This document shows, piece by piece, positions 8,922 through 16,871 of a stretch of DNA of 44,624 nt. The position numbers were made by a program, and so were the translations under genes. Origin of the DNA: Bacteroidota bacterium (GTDB lineage: Bacteria > Bacteroidota > Bacteroidia > Sphingobacteriales > Sphingobacteriaceae); contig JABDEQ010000013.1 in assembly GCA_013286985.1 (NCBI GenBank), positions 109-44,732 of the forward strand. Direction: 5' to 3'. Each line of letters opens with the position of its first letter. The first letter of the stretch is position 1. The notes beneath the pieces were generated by a model. That model saw only the letters and a list, made by a program, of their open reading frames with translations, was not told the DNA's origin and did not search any database.

Positions 8922-9581
8922 TTACATAGCAGTTTTTACCAATTCCAATGCCTTAATAGTATCGGTATACAACTGTTGATAAAGCTTCTTTTCCAAAACT
9001 TCTGTTGTAATCAGCTTGCTGCCCATTCCTACAGCGCAGGCACCAGCATGGAACCATCCGCTTATATTTTTTGCGGTAAGGTCTACCCCACCTGTTGGTA
9101 TAAAAAGCTGACCGGGAAACAATTCTCTAATCGAACTTATAAACGCGGGCCCTACTATATTAGCCGGAAATATTTTCACTAAGTCTGCTCCGTTTTTTTG
9201 GGCCATATAAATTTCAGTAGGCGTCATGCAGCCGGGTATCCAAAGCAATTTATGTTTATGGGCTACCTTTGCCACTTCGGGGTTAATAATAGGGCAAACT
9301 ATAAAATCGGCCCCTGCATCTATAAATGCTTCTGCTTCTGATACATTTTTAATGGTACCTATGCCCAATAACAACTCAGGCATTTCTTTTTGCTGGGCTT
9401 TTTTGAGCAGCTTAAAGTTCTCCAGTGCCTGTTTTCCCCTGTTGGTATACTCCAATACCCTTACACCAGCCTCATATAGTGTACGGGTTACCTGAAGGCT
9501 TACATCAGCATCCTCATAATAAAACAAGGGCAACATTCCCTGGGTTAATATACTGTTTAATACGGCCTTTTTTATTTTCAT
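8922..9581 (-). CDS. eda: KDPG/KHG aldolase
   Basis: 219 aa. It cleaves 2-keto-3-deoxy-6-phosphogluconate to pyruvate and glyceraldehyde-3-phosphate, the last step of hexuronate breakdown and of the Entner-Doudoroff route. The Schiff-base lysine is K136 in DLVKIFPA, and E44 and R48 in VLEYTNR match the E. coli E45/R49 pair. IPTGGVDLTAKNISGW is the phosphate-binding region. Its start overlaps the kdgK stop by 4 bases. It is the last gene of the uxaC-kdgK-eda operon. Confidence 0.93.
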   Translation of the reverse strand: MKIKKAVLNSILTQGMLPLFYYEDADVSLQVTRTLYEAGVRVLEYTNRGKQALENFKLLKKAQQKEMPELLLGIGTIKNVSEAEAFIDAGADFIVCPIINPEVAKVAHKHKLLWIPGCMTPTEIYMAQKNGADLVKIFPANIVGPAFISSIRELFPGQLFIPTGGVDLTAKNISGWFHAGACAVGMGSKLITTEVLEKKLYQQLYTDTIKALELVKTAM

Positions 9582-10615
9582 TTTATTGCATTTTCTATTT
9601 CCGCTACAGTGCTGGTAGTCGAATCGCCATTAATAAATAACTTCTCAAATGCAGCAGCAGTAGCAAATTCAAGCGTTTGCTGTGGGGCAAGGTTTTTATA
9701 AAATCCGTAAATAAGGCCGGCCATAAAACAATCGCCGCTGCCTACTTTATCTGTTACCTTGTCGGTTTCGTACTGATTGGAAGTATAGAATTTCCCGTTT
9801 GTAAATAGTGATGTATAATAAGTTATATTGCTGGTAGCATCAAACCGGAAAGTATTGGCAACAGCCTCACATTTAGGATAATGTTCAATAATTGCTTCCG
9901 ATGTTTTTAGCGCCTCCTTTAAATAAATACTTTTTTGCCCGCTCTCGTGAATATCCGGAATCACCGGTATACCCAGCATCGCTTCGGCCGCCCAAACATT
10001 ACCCATCACCAGGTTACAATATTTTACCAAACCCGGCATAATATCAATAGGCGATTTCCCGTATTGCCAGAGCTTTGCCCGGTAATTCATATCCACTGAT
10101 ATGGTAATGCCTTTTGCAGATGCCGCTTCAAGGGCTTCTTTACACACATCAGCAACGTTTTGACTTATTGCCGGACAAATTGCGCTGAAGTGAAACCAGC
10201 TCACCCCATCTAATATCAAATCCCAGTCGATAACTCCTGGTTTTAGTGTCGAATAGGAAGAGTTGGCCCGATCATATACCAGCGCGTTATGTTTTAAATC
10301 CTGCCCGCGGGTTAAATAATATAAGCCTATCCTATTACCTGTTTTAATGGTGGATGATGTGTCAATTCCCTTTTTTTGTACAAATTTACTAATTTGTTCT
10401 GCCATACCGTTATCAGGCAACGCAGTAAGATATTTAGAAGACAATCCCCAAAGTGACAAGGCAGTAGCCACATTTAGCTCGGCGCCGCCAACAAAAAATG
10501 GTAACTGATTTTCATTCAGCCATTCACCATCCGCATCGGGGCAAATACGCAGCAGCAATTCGCCAAATGAAAGTATTTTACCAGTGTAAGCTTTATTGAT
10601 GACGTTTAAACTCAT
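9578..10615 (-). CDS. kdgK: 2-dehydro-3-deoxygluconokinase (PfkB family)
   Basis: 345 aa. It phosphorylates 2-keto-3-deoxygluconate with ATP to make KDPG for the next enzyme. PfkB features are visible: the N-terminal FGELLLRI and VGGAELNVATALSLWG sugar-binding region (42-57) and the C-terminal GSGDCFMAG motif with catalytic base D295. It overlaps uxaC upstream and eda downstream by 4 bases each, which shows tight translational coupling. The length is typical of Bacteroidota KdgK. Confidence 0.92.
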   Translation of the reverse strand: MSLNVINKAYTGKILSFGELLLRICPDADGEWLNENQLPFFVGGAELNVATALSLWGLSSKYLTALPDNGMAEQISKFVQKKGIDTSSTIKTGNRIGLYYLTRGQDLKHNALVYDRANSSYSTLKPGVIDWDLILDGVSWFHFSAICPAISQNVADVCKEALEAASAKGITISVDMNYRAKLWQYGKSPIDIMPGLVKYCNLVMGNVWAAEAMLGIPVIPDIHESGQKSIYLKEALKTSEAIIEHYPKCEAVANTFRFDATSNITYYTSLFTNGKFYTSNQYETDKVTDKVGSGDCFMAGLIYGFYKNLAPQQTLEFATAAAFEKLFINGDSTTSTVAEIENAIK

Positions 10616-12024
10616 TTTACTTTGTCAAAATCAAAATACCTTTTGGCGTTATAATAGCAAATATCCTGTATCACTTTTCCGGTCCAGGTAATATCATTGG
10701 GAAGTTCGCCGTTTTCAATGTCATTACCAAAAAGATTACAAAGTATCCTTCTAAAATATTCGTGCCTCGGGAATGACATAAAGCTACGGGAATCGGTAAG
10801 CATTCCTACCATTCTGCTCACCAGCCCCATGTTCGATATGGTATTTAACTGTTTGGTCATTCCGTCCTTTTGATCCAGAAACCACCAGGCCGAACCAAAC
10901 TGCATTTTACCTGCGATAGATCCATTATTAAAATTACCGGCCATTGTAGCCATCATTTCATTGTCCGAAGGGTTTAAATTATAAAGGATGGTCTTAGCCA
11001 GCTTGTTTTCGGCCTGAAGTTTATTTAAAAACTTCGACAAGGCGCGTCCCTGCTGAAAATCACCTATAGAGTCATAACCTGTATCCGGGCCAGCTTCTTT
11101 TAACGCGCGGGTATTATTATTACGTAAGGCACCCAAATGAAATTGTTGCACCCAATCTTTTTCATGATCCCAAACCGAAAAGTAGTACAACATGGCCGAT
11201 TTGAACTTCATTACGTCATCCGAAAATAACACTTGTTCAGTTCTTATTTTTGTAAATATCGACCTGATCTCACTCTCTGTGCAGCTTTCTGCATACAGTT
11301 GCTCCAGTCCATGATCTGATATACTGCAACCGCTTGCTGCAAAAAAATTGTGGCGACGTTTCAATACATCCAGATACATATCAAAACTATTGATCTTTAA
11401 GCCAGCAACTTCTTCCAAACGGTTTATATAGGTATTAAGTGCTTTAGTATTATCAGCTTCCATGGCTTTATCAGGTCTGAATGCTGGCAAAACTTTTACA
11501 TTATAGCCGTCTTTTTTTATTTTGCTGTGATGTAAAAGGTCGTCTGCCGGATCATCGGTGGTACAAATAACCTCCACATTCATTTTTTTGATCAAATTTC
11601 TGACACTGTACTCCGGCGATTGCAATTTTTCTGTGCATTCATCAAATATTTTACGGGCCGTAGCCGGGGATAGCAGTTCATTAATATCAAAATATCGTTG
11701 CAATTCCAAATGCGTCCAATGATATAGCGGGTTGCGAAGCGTATAAGGTACAGTGGTCGCCCATTTCTCAAATTTTTCGAAATCGGTTTTGTTGCCCGTA
11801 ATGTAAGCTTCGCCAATGCCGTTGGCACGCATTGCACGCCATTTGTAATGATCGCCTAAAAGCCAAACGCGGGTAAGGTTTTCAAATTTAACATCATCAG
11901 CTATTTGATCTGGCGGTAAATGGCAGTGATAATCAATTATCGGCAAGCCGGCAGCATATTCGTGGTATAAGCGCTTCGCAGTTTCTGTTTCCAGTAAAAA
12001 ATCCTCGTTTAAAAAACTCTTCAT
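10612..12024 (-). CDS. uxaC: Glucuronate/galacturonate isomerase
   Basis: 470 aa, the normal length of UxaC. It isomerises D-glucuronate to D-fructuronate and D-galacturonate to D-tagaturonate. The metal-binding start DYHCHLPP (H33, H35) and the whole amidohydrolase-like sequence fit, including TTDDPADDL, MVGMLTDSRSF and the C-terminal RRILCNLFG. It is the first gene of the operon. The intermediate steps (fructuronate/tagaturonate reductase and mannonate/altronate dehydratase) are not encoded in this window and must lie elsewhere. Confidence 0.95.
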   Translation of the reverse strand: MKSFLNEDFLLETETAKRLYHEYAAGLPIIDYHCHLPPDQIADDVKFENLTRVWLLGDHYKWRAMRANGIGEAYITGNKTDFEKFEKWATTVPYTLRNPLYHWTHLELQRYFDINELLSPATARKIFDECTEKLQSPEYSVRNLIKKMNVEVICTTDDPADDLLHHSKIKKDGYNVKVLPAFRPDKAMEADNTKALNTYINRLEEVAGLKINSFDMYLDVLKRRHNFFAASGCSISDHGLEQLYAESCTESEIRSIFTKIRTEQVLFSDDVMKFKSAMLYYFSVWDHEKDWVQQFHLGALRNNNTRALKEAGPDTGYDSIGDFQQGRALSKFLNKLQAENKLAKTILYNLNPSDNEMMATMAGNFNNGSIAGKMQFGSAWWFLDQKDGMTKQLNTISNMGLVSRMVGMLTDSRSFMSFPRHEYFRRILCNLFGNDIENGELPNDITWTGKVIQDICYYNAKRYFDFDKVK

Positions 12025-12033
12025 TCTGAACTA

Positions 12034-12053
12034 TTTGCCGGATTTACGGCAAA
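12034..12053. promoter_or_regulatory. Inverted repeat in uxaC leader, possible operator
   Basis: TTTGCCG and CGGCAAA form a perfect 7-bp inverted repeat with a 6-base centre. It begins 10 bases upstream of the uxaC start and lies downstream of the predicted promoter. The position suits a repressor operator responding to hexuronate or KDG, or a small RNA hairpin that affects translation. No regulator gene is linked. Confidence 0.4.
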
Positions 12054-12087
12054 ATATTTTGGTTTATAAGGTTTAACTTTTCTGGCG

Positions 12088-12119
12088 GCAATATACTTTT
12101 TATATAGCAATTGTTCCAA
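12088..12119 (-). promoter_or_regulatory. Likely promoter of uxaC-kdgK-eda
   Basis: On the minus strand TTG (12119-12117) is followed after 21 bases by TATATTGC (12095-12088), close to the Bacteroidota TTTG / TAnnTTTG pair with 19-21 bp spacing. Transcription would start near 12082, leaving a leader of about 58 bases that contains the inverted repeat at 12034-12053. Confidence 0.4.
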
Positions 12120-12274
12120 AATCATTAAGAGTTAAATTGATTAATTTAAAGTTATCTCTGCAAATTTAAAAAAGGAAGCATTTGGTTGAATAAATATTAA
12201 TCAACATTCTAAAACATTTATTACGCGGGTGGCTTTAATACTAAATTCAATGTTACTTTTTGCCAATAAATACT

Positions 12275-12943
12275 ATGGAAAAGCATATTGTTAAAGTTTT
12301 AAAAACAGAAATGGTTACGCATAACGTAAAACGTTTTACACTGGAAAAACCGAAAAACTATTCATTTATATCCGGACAGGCAACAGATGTATCTATCAAT
12401 AAGCCAGGATTAAAAGACGAATTGCGCCCGTTTACGTTTACCTGCCTTAATACTGATCCGTACCTGGAATTTACCATAAAAATTTATAAAAGTCATCATG
12501 GTATTACCGCAAGCCTATTAGATGTTAACAGTGGCGATGAATTGATATTACATGATGTTTTCGGAGCGATCAATTACAAGGGGCCTGGATTGTTTATTGC
12601 CGGAGGTGCCGGGATAACACCTTTCATTTCTATTTTAAGACAGCTGAAGTACGATGATAAACTGATTGGCAACATCTTACTATTTGCCAACCGCACAGAA
12701 GATGATATTATTATTAAAGATGAACTAGATGAGATGCTTGGCGAAAATCACATTGACATCCTCTCAAAGCCAAAATCGCCGGGTAAACAAAGTACCCGGA
12801 TTAATAAAGAGTTATTAAAGCAATTTATTAAAAGCCAGGCGCAATATTACTATATCTGCGGCCCGGACGAATTTGTAACAGAATTAAAAAATGCCCTTAT
12901 TGAACTTGGCGTAGCAAACGAAAAAATTGTAATTGAGGAATAG
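12275..12943 (+). CDS. FNR-type FAD/NAD(P)-binding oxidoreductase
   Basis: 222 aa from ATG 12275; a TTG five codons upstream is in frame, but the ATG starts the conserved domain. The protein is a single ferredoxin-reductase module: FAD-binding RPFTFTC (51-57, a variant of RxYS), NAD(P)-pyrophosphate motif GGAGITPFISIL (110-121) and the C-terminal CGPDEFV (195-201). It has no ferredoxin or oxygenase domain, so it needs a separate electron partner. Bacteroidota annotate such proteins as flavodoxin reductase. It stands divergent from the hexuronate operon and is closed by a strong terminator. Confidence 0.85.
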   Translation: MEKHIVKVLKTEMVTHNVKRFTLEKPKNYSFISGQATDVSINKPGLKDELRPFTFTCLNTDPYLEFTIKIYKSHHGITASLLDVNSGDELILHDVFGAINYKGPGLFIAGGAGITPFISILRQLKYDDKLIGNILLFANRTEDDIIIKDELDEMLGENHIDILSKPKSPGKQSTRINKELLKQFIKSQAQYYYICGPDEFVTELKNALIELGVANEKIVIEE

Positions 12944-12980
12944 ATCAGATTCAAGATCATTCTAATAAATATCTATAAAT

Positions 12981-13016
12981 AAAAAAGAGTTCTTAAACCA
13001 ATAAGAACTCTTTTTT
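12981..13016. terminator. Bidirectional intrinsic terminator
   Basis: A perfect 15-bp stem (12981-12995 with 13002-13016) closes a 6-base loop. The stem is bounded by six A on the left and six T on the right, so it gives a U-tract in both directions. It lies 38 bp after the FNR-type gene (plus) and 23 bp after the mini-gene (minus), and should end both transcripts. Confidence 0.9.
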
Positions 13017-13038
13017 GCATAGGTAGATGATATGATGG

Positions 13039-13188
13039 TCAGGCCGCTTTTCTCATTTGAGCCCGTTTGTTTTCTTGCATCATTTTGTCTTGCATTGCTC
13101 TAAAATGCTGAAGATCTTTTTTTAATAATGCTCTTAATTCTAAGTCTATTGCTTTTAATATTACGAGAGTGTTTGTTGAAGTTTTCAT
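13039..13188 (-). CDS. 49-aa basic small protein, unknown
   Basis: ATG at 13188, TGA at 13039. The 49 residues begin MKTSTNTLVILKAIDLELRA and end KRAQMRKAA. The composition is helical, rich in Lys, Gln and Met, with no membrane segment. I do not recognise a family. Three things support it as a real gene: a downstream terminator at the right distance, a sigma-54-like element (TGGCACG) placed so that transcription would begin about 18 bases before the ATG, and coding-like residue usage. A small regulatory or DNA/RNA-binding role is only a guess. Confidence 0.5.
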   Translation of the reverse strand: MKTSTNTLVILKAIDLELRALLKKDLQHFRAMQDKMMQENKRAQMRKAA

Positions 13189-13217
13189 AAGTTTAATGTT
13201 TTAGCTGTTAGGGTAAA

Positions 13218-13233
13218 TACCAACACCGTGCCA
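13218..13233 (-). promoter_or_regulatory. Sigma-54-like -24/-12 element before the 49-aa gene
   Basis: Minus-strand TGGCACG, four bases, then TGGT. This keeps the -24 TGGCAC block and the G of the -12 element at the standard spacing. Predicted start near 13206, just ahead of the ATG at 13188. A seven-base match occurs by chance two or three times in a window this size, so position is the main support. A similar element precedes the other mini-gene (28354-28369). The remaining spacer 13234-13443 shows nothing else. Confidence 0.4.
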
Positions 13234-13443
13234 TAAACAAGCTATTAGAATAAAATCTCATATCGGCTTTATAAAAAATCAATTATGTAATATAAAAGTT
13301 ACAAACCGGGCATTTGTTATTACCTTCAAGTATTGGACAATTTTTTACATAAAAACGTGTCTACAATAGCAAAAAAGGATAATTTACTTTTAAAAGATTT
13401 ATTAGGTGTGTTGTTTTTGGCTTTTAATAAAAAGTATTAATTA

Positions 13444-13932
13444 TTAGCGGCACAATCTGTTTAATAAATCACTGTGTTGCGGATACGATACAAGTAGTGT
13501 TTGTTTATGAGCCATTTCAAATTCAGTAAATTCAAAACCAGGCGCAACGTTACAGCTTACTAGCGAGAATTCGCGTTTTGCCGATATTTCGGCAGCGAAC
13601 CATGTTCCGGCTTCAACGGCCACAGATAAGTTCCCCGAGGGTTCATCAGACAACTCCATCACCCAATAATTCCCTTGCTGATTTATGCAATGAATAAGCA
13701 AGGGTTGTCCTTTATGGAAATACCATAATTCATCCGACAGAATACGATGAAAGCCCGAGAAATCGGCGCCTTCAAGCAAATAGTAAATAGAGGTGCAGGC
13801 TTGTTTTGGCTCGGCCGAGCCGATCCGGTTTACCTGGTGATTTGAGCGATATACTTCTTTATAATAACCGCCTTCGGGATGAGGCTGAAGATTTAAATGT
13901 TGAATCCAGTGTGGAGCATTTTGAGTGATCAT
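13444..13932 (-). CDS. DUF985 cupin-superfamily protein
   Basis: 162 aa, the standard length for the DUF985 (Cupin_5) family. Hallmarks are HPEGGYYKEVYRS near residue 18, SIYYLLEG, FHRILSDELWYFHKG, GTWFAAE and CNVAPGFEFTEFEMA. The fold is a small beta-barrel. The function is not established; structural relatives bind sugar nucleotides or metal, and no catalytic role is proven. It is a single gene with an ATG at 13932, preceded by an inverted-repeat spacer. Confidence 0.88.
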   Translation of the reverse strand: MITQNAPHWIQHLNLQPHPEGGYYKEVYRSNHQVNRIGSAEPKQACTSIYYLLEGADFSGFHRILSDELWYFHKGQPLLIHCINQQGNYWVMELSDEPSGNLSVAVEAGTWFAAEISAKREFSLVSCNVAPGFEFTEFEMAHKQTLLVSYPQHSDLLNRLCR

Positions 13933-13943
13933 TGTATGAACTA

Positions 13944-14023
13944 AGATTTATAAGATTTAATAATAGGATTTCTTCTATCATTTATTTTTAATGACTCCCG
14001 ACACCATTAAATCTCATAAATCC
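13944..14023. repeat. Imperfect 18-bp inverted repeat in spacer
   Basis: Arms 13944-13961 (AGATTTATAAGATTTAAT) and 14006-14023 match in 16 of 18 positions when one is reversed, with a 44-base centre. It fills the gap between the cupin gene and the secreted DinB gene. The left arm is itself built from two AAGATTT words. It could form a long hairpin that terminates the DinB-distal transcript, or be a dispersed repeat. Confidence 0.55.
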
Positions 14024-14037
14024 CGGCTCAGGTAAAA

Positions 14038-14562
14038 TTAAAACAGCATTTCTCCCGGAGGAGTTACTCCTTTCAATCGTAAATAAATAGTAGTTTGTCC
14101 GCGATGATGCGTTTGGTGCTCAAAAGCTTTACCAAAGCCACCGAACCTGGTAACTGTGTGCCCTTCAAGACTTACATTTTGTTGCAATTGCGCGGCGGTC
14201 ATATTTTTAAGTGCGTTAATTACAAAATCATAGCTATCCATCACTGCTTTAATGGTTGCTTCTTTGGTTGGCGCAACTTCTTTTTCTACGGATTTATCAC
14301 CCATAGGGCTTGTTATGCCTGCCGCTGTAGAAGCCATGAAATAGTTCCCATCAGCCAAATGAAGCATTTGCTGAGCAAATGAACGGATTTCGGGCGTAGG
14401 CTTAAAACCATAGCCATCGGCCGGCATGGCATCAAGATAGGCTTTGGTATAATTTTTGGCCCGTTGCCATTCGGCAACGAATTCCGATTGGGTAAATTGA
14501 GCATGCGCTGCTGTGCACGCGAAAGTCACCATTATGGTGAATAATAAGGCTAATTTTTTCAT
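14038..14562 (-). CDS. Secreted DinB-like protein
   Basis: 174 aa with a clear Sec signal peptide (MKK, hydrophobic core, cleavage after AHA at 21/22), so the mature protein is periplasmic or exported. The four-helix DinB fold with a three-histidine site is visible: H68 in MLHLADGNYF, and H149 with H152/H153 in FEHQTHHRGQTTIYLR. The segment after the last His (RGQTTIYLRLKGVTPP) is the usual DinB C-terminus. Metal-dependent activity is plausible, but the substrate is unknown. It lies 41 bp after the MFS gene and may be co-transcribed with it. Confidence 0.85.
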   Translation of the reverse strand: MKKLALLFTIMVTFACTAAHAQFTQSEFVAEWQRAKNYTKAYLDAMPADGYGFKPTPEIRSFAQQMLHLADGNYFMASTAAGITSPMGDKSVEKEVAPTKEATIKAVMDSYDFVINALKNMTAAQLQQNVSLEGHTVTRFGGFGKAFEHQTHHRGQTTIYLRLKGVTPPGEMLF

Positions 14563-14603
14563 CTGGTTTTATTGGTTGGTTAATTAAATCTAACTAAAAT
14601 AAA

Positions 14604-15959
14604 TTAAGCAACTGCAACTTCAGCCTCGGTTTGCTTTACAGTTTTCTTTTCGGCAAAATAAAGTACTATCATCAAAATTAAGCCAATTGCGAAGAAACAA
14701 TCCAACGCTAAGGCTGAATCACGCATTTCGCCGGTTACTGCTTCAACCCAGCCAAATGTAAACAAGCCGACAACAATAGCAAGTTTTTCGGTTACGTCAT
14801 AAAAACTAAAGAATGAAGCTGTATCAGGAATATTTGGCGGCAAGTATTTTGAATAGGTCGATCTTGATATGGATTGTACCCCTCCCATTACCGCGCCCAC
14901 TACAATTGCTGCTGCAAAAAATTGTGGTGTATTAGCTATAAAAAACACCAGCAGACAAAGTACTGTCCAGATAGAAACAAGCCCGATAAGCGTCCTGACG
15001 TTGCCGTATTTGCCGGATACTTTTGAAGTAAGCCACGCACCAATAACACCAACCACTTGTATAGAAAGTATAATCTCGATCAATACATCATCAGACATAT
15101 GAAGTTCTTTGGAGGCAAAATTTGCAGCCACCAGCATTATTGTTTGTACACCAACCGAATAGAAAAAGAACGATAAAAGAAACCGTTTCAGCAATGGCAT
15201 GGTTTGTACCTTTTTAAAAACTTTACCCAGTTCTTTAAAGCCACCGGTTAACACATTGTAGTTTTGCTTTTTTACACTTGGTTCACCTTTAGGCAAAAGT
15301 CTGAAAGGAATGATAGAAAAGCCCATCCACCAAAAGAAAATTAGCAGAAACGACATGCGCTCGGGTAATGCCTCAAGCACATTCTCTTTTAAACCAAACC
15401 AGGTTGGCTGCTGTATAACTACTAAGCACAAAAGCTGCATAATTAAGCTGCCTGCGTAACCATACATGAAGCCTTTTGCACTTACATTGTCCATTTGATC
15501 TTCAGTAGCAATTTGAGGCAGGTAAGAGTTGTAAAAAACAAAGCCCCCACAATAGCCTATACAAGCCAAGCCGTAAAATATTAAAGGAAGCTCCAGCGCA
15601 GGAGTGCCATGCGCCACAGGTTTAAACCAAAACAGGCCGGCGCACGATAAGGCCCCCAGCCATGTAAAGAATTGTAGATAAAGCTTTTTATTGCCCTTAT
15701 AATCGGCTATGGAGGTTAGTATAGGTAAAAGTATAACGATCAGCATGTACGACAAACCCAACGCATAGGTGAGCAACACTGTATTTACAAACTTGTGTCC
15801 GAAAAAAGTTACGATATCATTATTAGCATTATGATAGGTTGTGTAAAACACATAATAAGCCGGAAATATGGTGGAGGTAATTACCATATTATACGACTGA
15901 TTAGCCCAATCAAACATGCACCAGGCCCAGATAGTTTTTTTATTATTTTTTGCTTCCAT
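14604..15959 (-). CDS. UMF1-family MFS transporter
   Basis: 451 aa with 12 predicted helices. The N-terminus WAWCMFDWANQSYNMVI is the signature of the UMF1 (Atg22-like) MFS family, and the middle segment GAVMGGVQSISRSTYSKYLPP is the matching signature in the second half. Atg22 in yeast exports amino acids from the vacuole; bacterial members have no defined substrate. It has its own promoter-like sequence upstream and is followed by the secreted DinB gene. Confidence 0.9.
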   Translation of the reverse strand: MEAKNNKKTIWAWCMFDWANQSYNMVITSTIFPAYYVFYTTYHNANNDIVTFFGHKFVNTVLLTYALGLSYMLIVILLPILTSIADYKGNKKLYLQFFTWLGALSCAGLFWFKPVAHGTPALELPLIFYGLACIGYCGGFVFYNSYLPQIATEDQMDNVSAKGFMYGYAGSLIMQLLCLVVIQQPTWFGLKENVLEALPERMSFLLIFFWWMGFSIIPFRLLPKGEPSVKKQNYNVLTGGFKELGKVFKKVQTMPLLKRFLLSFFFYSVGVQTIMLVAANFASKELHMSDDVLIEIILSIQVVGVIGAWLTSKVSGKYGNVRTLIGLVSIWTVLCLLVFFIANTPQFFAAAIVVGAVMGGVQSISRSTYSKYLPPNIPDTASFFSFYDVTEKLAIVVGLFTFGWVEAVTGEMRDSALALDCFFAIGLILMIVLYFAEKKTVKQTEAEVAVA

Positions 15960-15967
15960 ACTAACCC

Positions 15968-15997
15968 TAAAAGTATATAAATTTTAGAGTTTACAAA
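15968..15997 (-). promoter_or_regulatory. Likely promoter of UMF1 transporter gene
   Basis: Minus-strand TTTG (15997-15994), 18 bases, then TACTTTTA (15975-15968), one base off TAnnTTTG. The -7 element ends 8 bases before the ATG, so the leader would be very short or absent, which weakens the call. Confidence 0.35.
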
Positions 15998-16028
15998 ATA
16001 CTGAGGCAAAAAACTTAAAGATCATTAA

Positions 16029-16079
16029 TATTCCATAAGATAGCGTAGGGTTTAAAACCCTACGCTATCTTATGGAATA
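16029..16079. repeat. Perfect 51-bp palindrome (25-bp arms, 1-base centre)
   Basis: Arms 16029-16053 and 16055-16079 are exact reverse complements around a single A at 16054; the core reads GTAGGGTTT-A-AAACCCTAC. It sits between the UMF1 gene start and the end of the SDR gene. A transcript would fold into a very stable hairpin, so it may end the tetR-MFS-SDR transcript, although no T-tract follows. Its exactness suggests a mobile or recently copied palindromic element rather than an ordinary terminator. Confidence 0.8.
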
Positions 16080-16097
16080 CCTATGCTACGGAATATA

Positions 16098-16844
16098 TTA
16101 CCTGCCCTGATTTAAGGCATTTAATGCTTCCTGCGGAGATGACAGGAATAATTTATAAATATTAGCCGTGTTGCCGACATGAATTTCATATTCGTCTTTT
16201 TCAAAGCCCTTAATCAAATCATCTGCTACTTCCTGGGGTGGAATACCATTTTCACCACCTATTCCTGCTGAAAATTCAGTATTAACCAATGGCGGCATCA
16301 ATTCAAATACTTTTATATCGGTGCTTTTAGCCAATGTATATCTTAATGCTTGCGAATATGAGTGTAATGCTGCCTTGCTAGCAGCATAAGTAGGAATGTT
16401 AATACCCGGAACAAATGCCACAATAGATGTAACGTTTACTATTGCTCCTTCTTTAGATACCTTCAGCAAAGGCAAAAACATCTCAGTAAGGTTAATTACG
16501 GATATGTAATTGGTTTGCATTTCGTGTGCTGCTTTTTCGGCCGCATTAACATTGCTATCGTCAAGTTTGAAATAATACGCCTGTCCTGCATTATTAATCA
16601 ATATATCCAATGCTCCGAATTCGTTGTTAACCCGCGCAACCAAATTGTTTACGGCAGCCGGGTTGTTGATATCGGTTGCAATTGCAACAACGTTATGAAG
16701 TTTAGCAATTGCTTTTTGAAGCCTTTCTTCGCTCCTGCCGGTAATAATTACCTTGTTACCTTTTTCACTTAATAATTTGGCTATTTCGAAGCCGATACCT
16801 GAACCACCACCGGTGATCAGTATTGTTTTATTAGTTATATTCAT
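16098..16844 (-). CDS. Short-chain dehydrogenase, DltE-like
   Basis: 248 aa classical SDR: cofactor motif TGGGSGIG (11-18), NNAG (84-87) and catalytic S140, Y153, K157 (YAASK). The segment IPTYAASKAALHSYSQALR and the C-terminal FELMPPLVNTEFSAG match the DltE/oxidoreductase subgroup. It should reduce or oxidise a carbonyl/alcohol with NAD(P)H. It follows the efflux gene by 27 bp and probably belongs to the TetR-controlled operon, so it may modify the compound that induces the pump. Confidence 0.85.
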   Translation of the reverse strand: MNITNKTILITGGGSGIGFEIAKLLSEKGNKVIITGRSEERLQKAIAKLHNVVAIATDINNPAAVNNLVARVNNEFGALDILINNAGQAYYFKLDDSNVNAAEKAAHEMQTNYISVINLTEMFLPLLKVSKEGAIVNVTSIVAFVPGINIPTYAASKAALHSYSQALRYTLAKSTDIKVFELMPPLVNTEFSAGIGGENGIPPQEVADDLIKGFEKDEYEIHVGNTANIYKLFLSSPQEALNALNQGR

Positions 16845-16871
16845 TGTTTTGTTTGTTTTAATGTTAATTTA

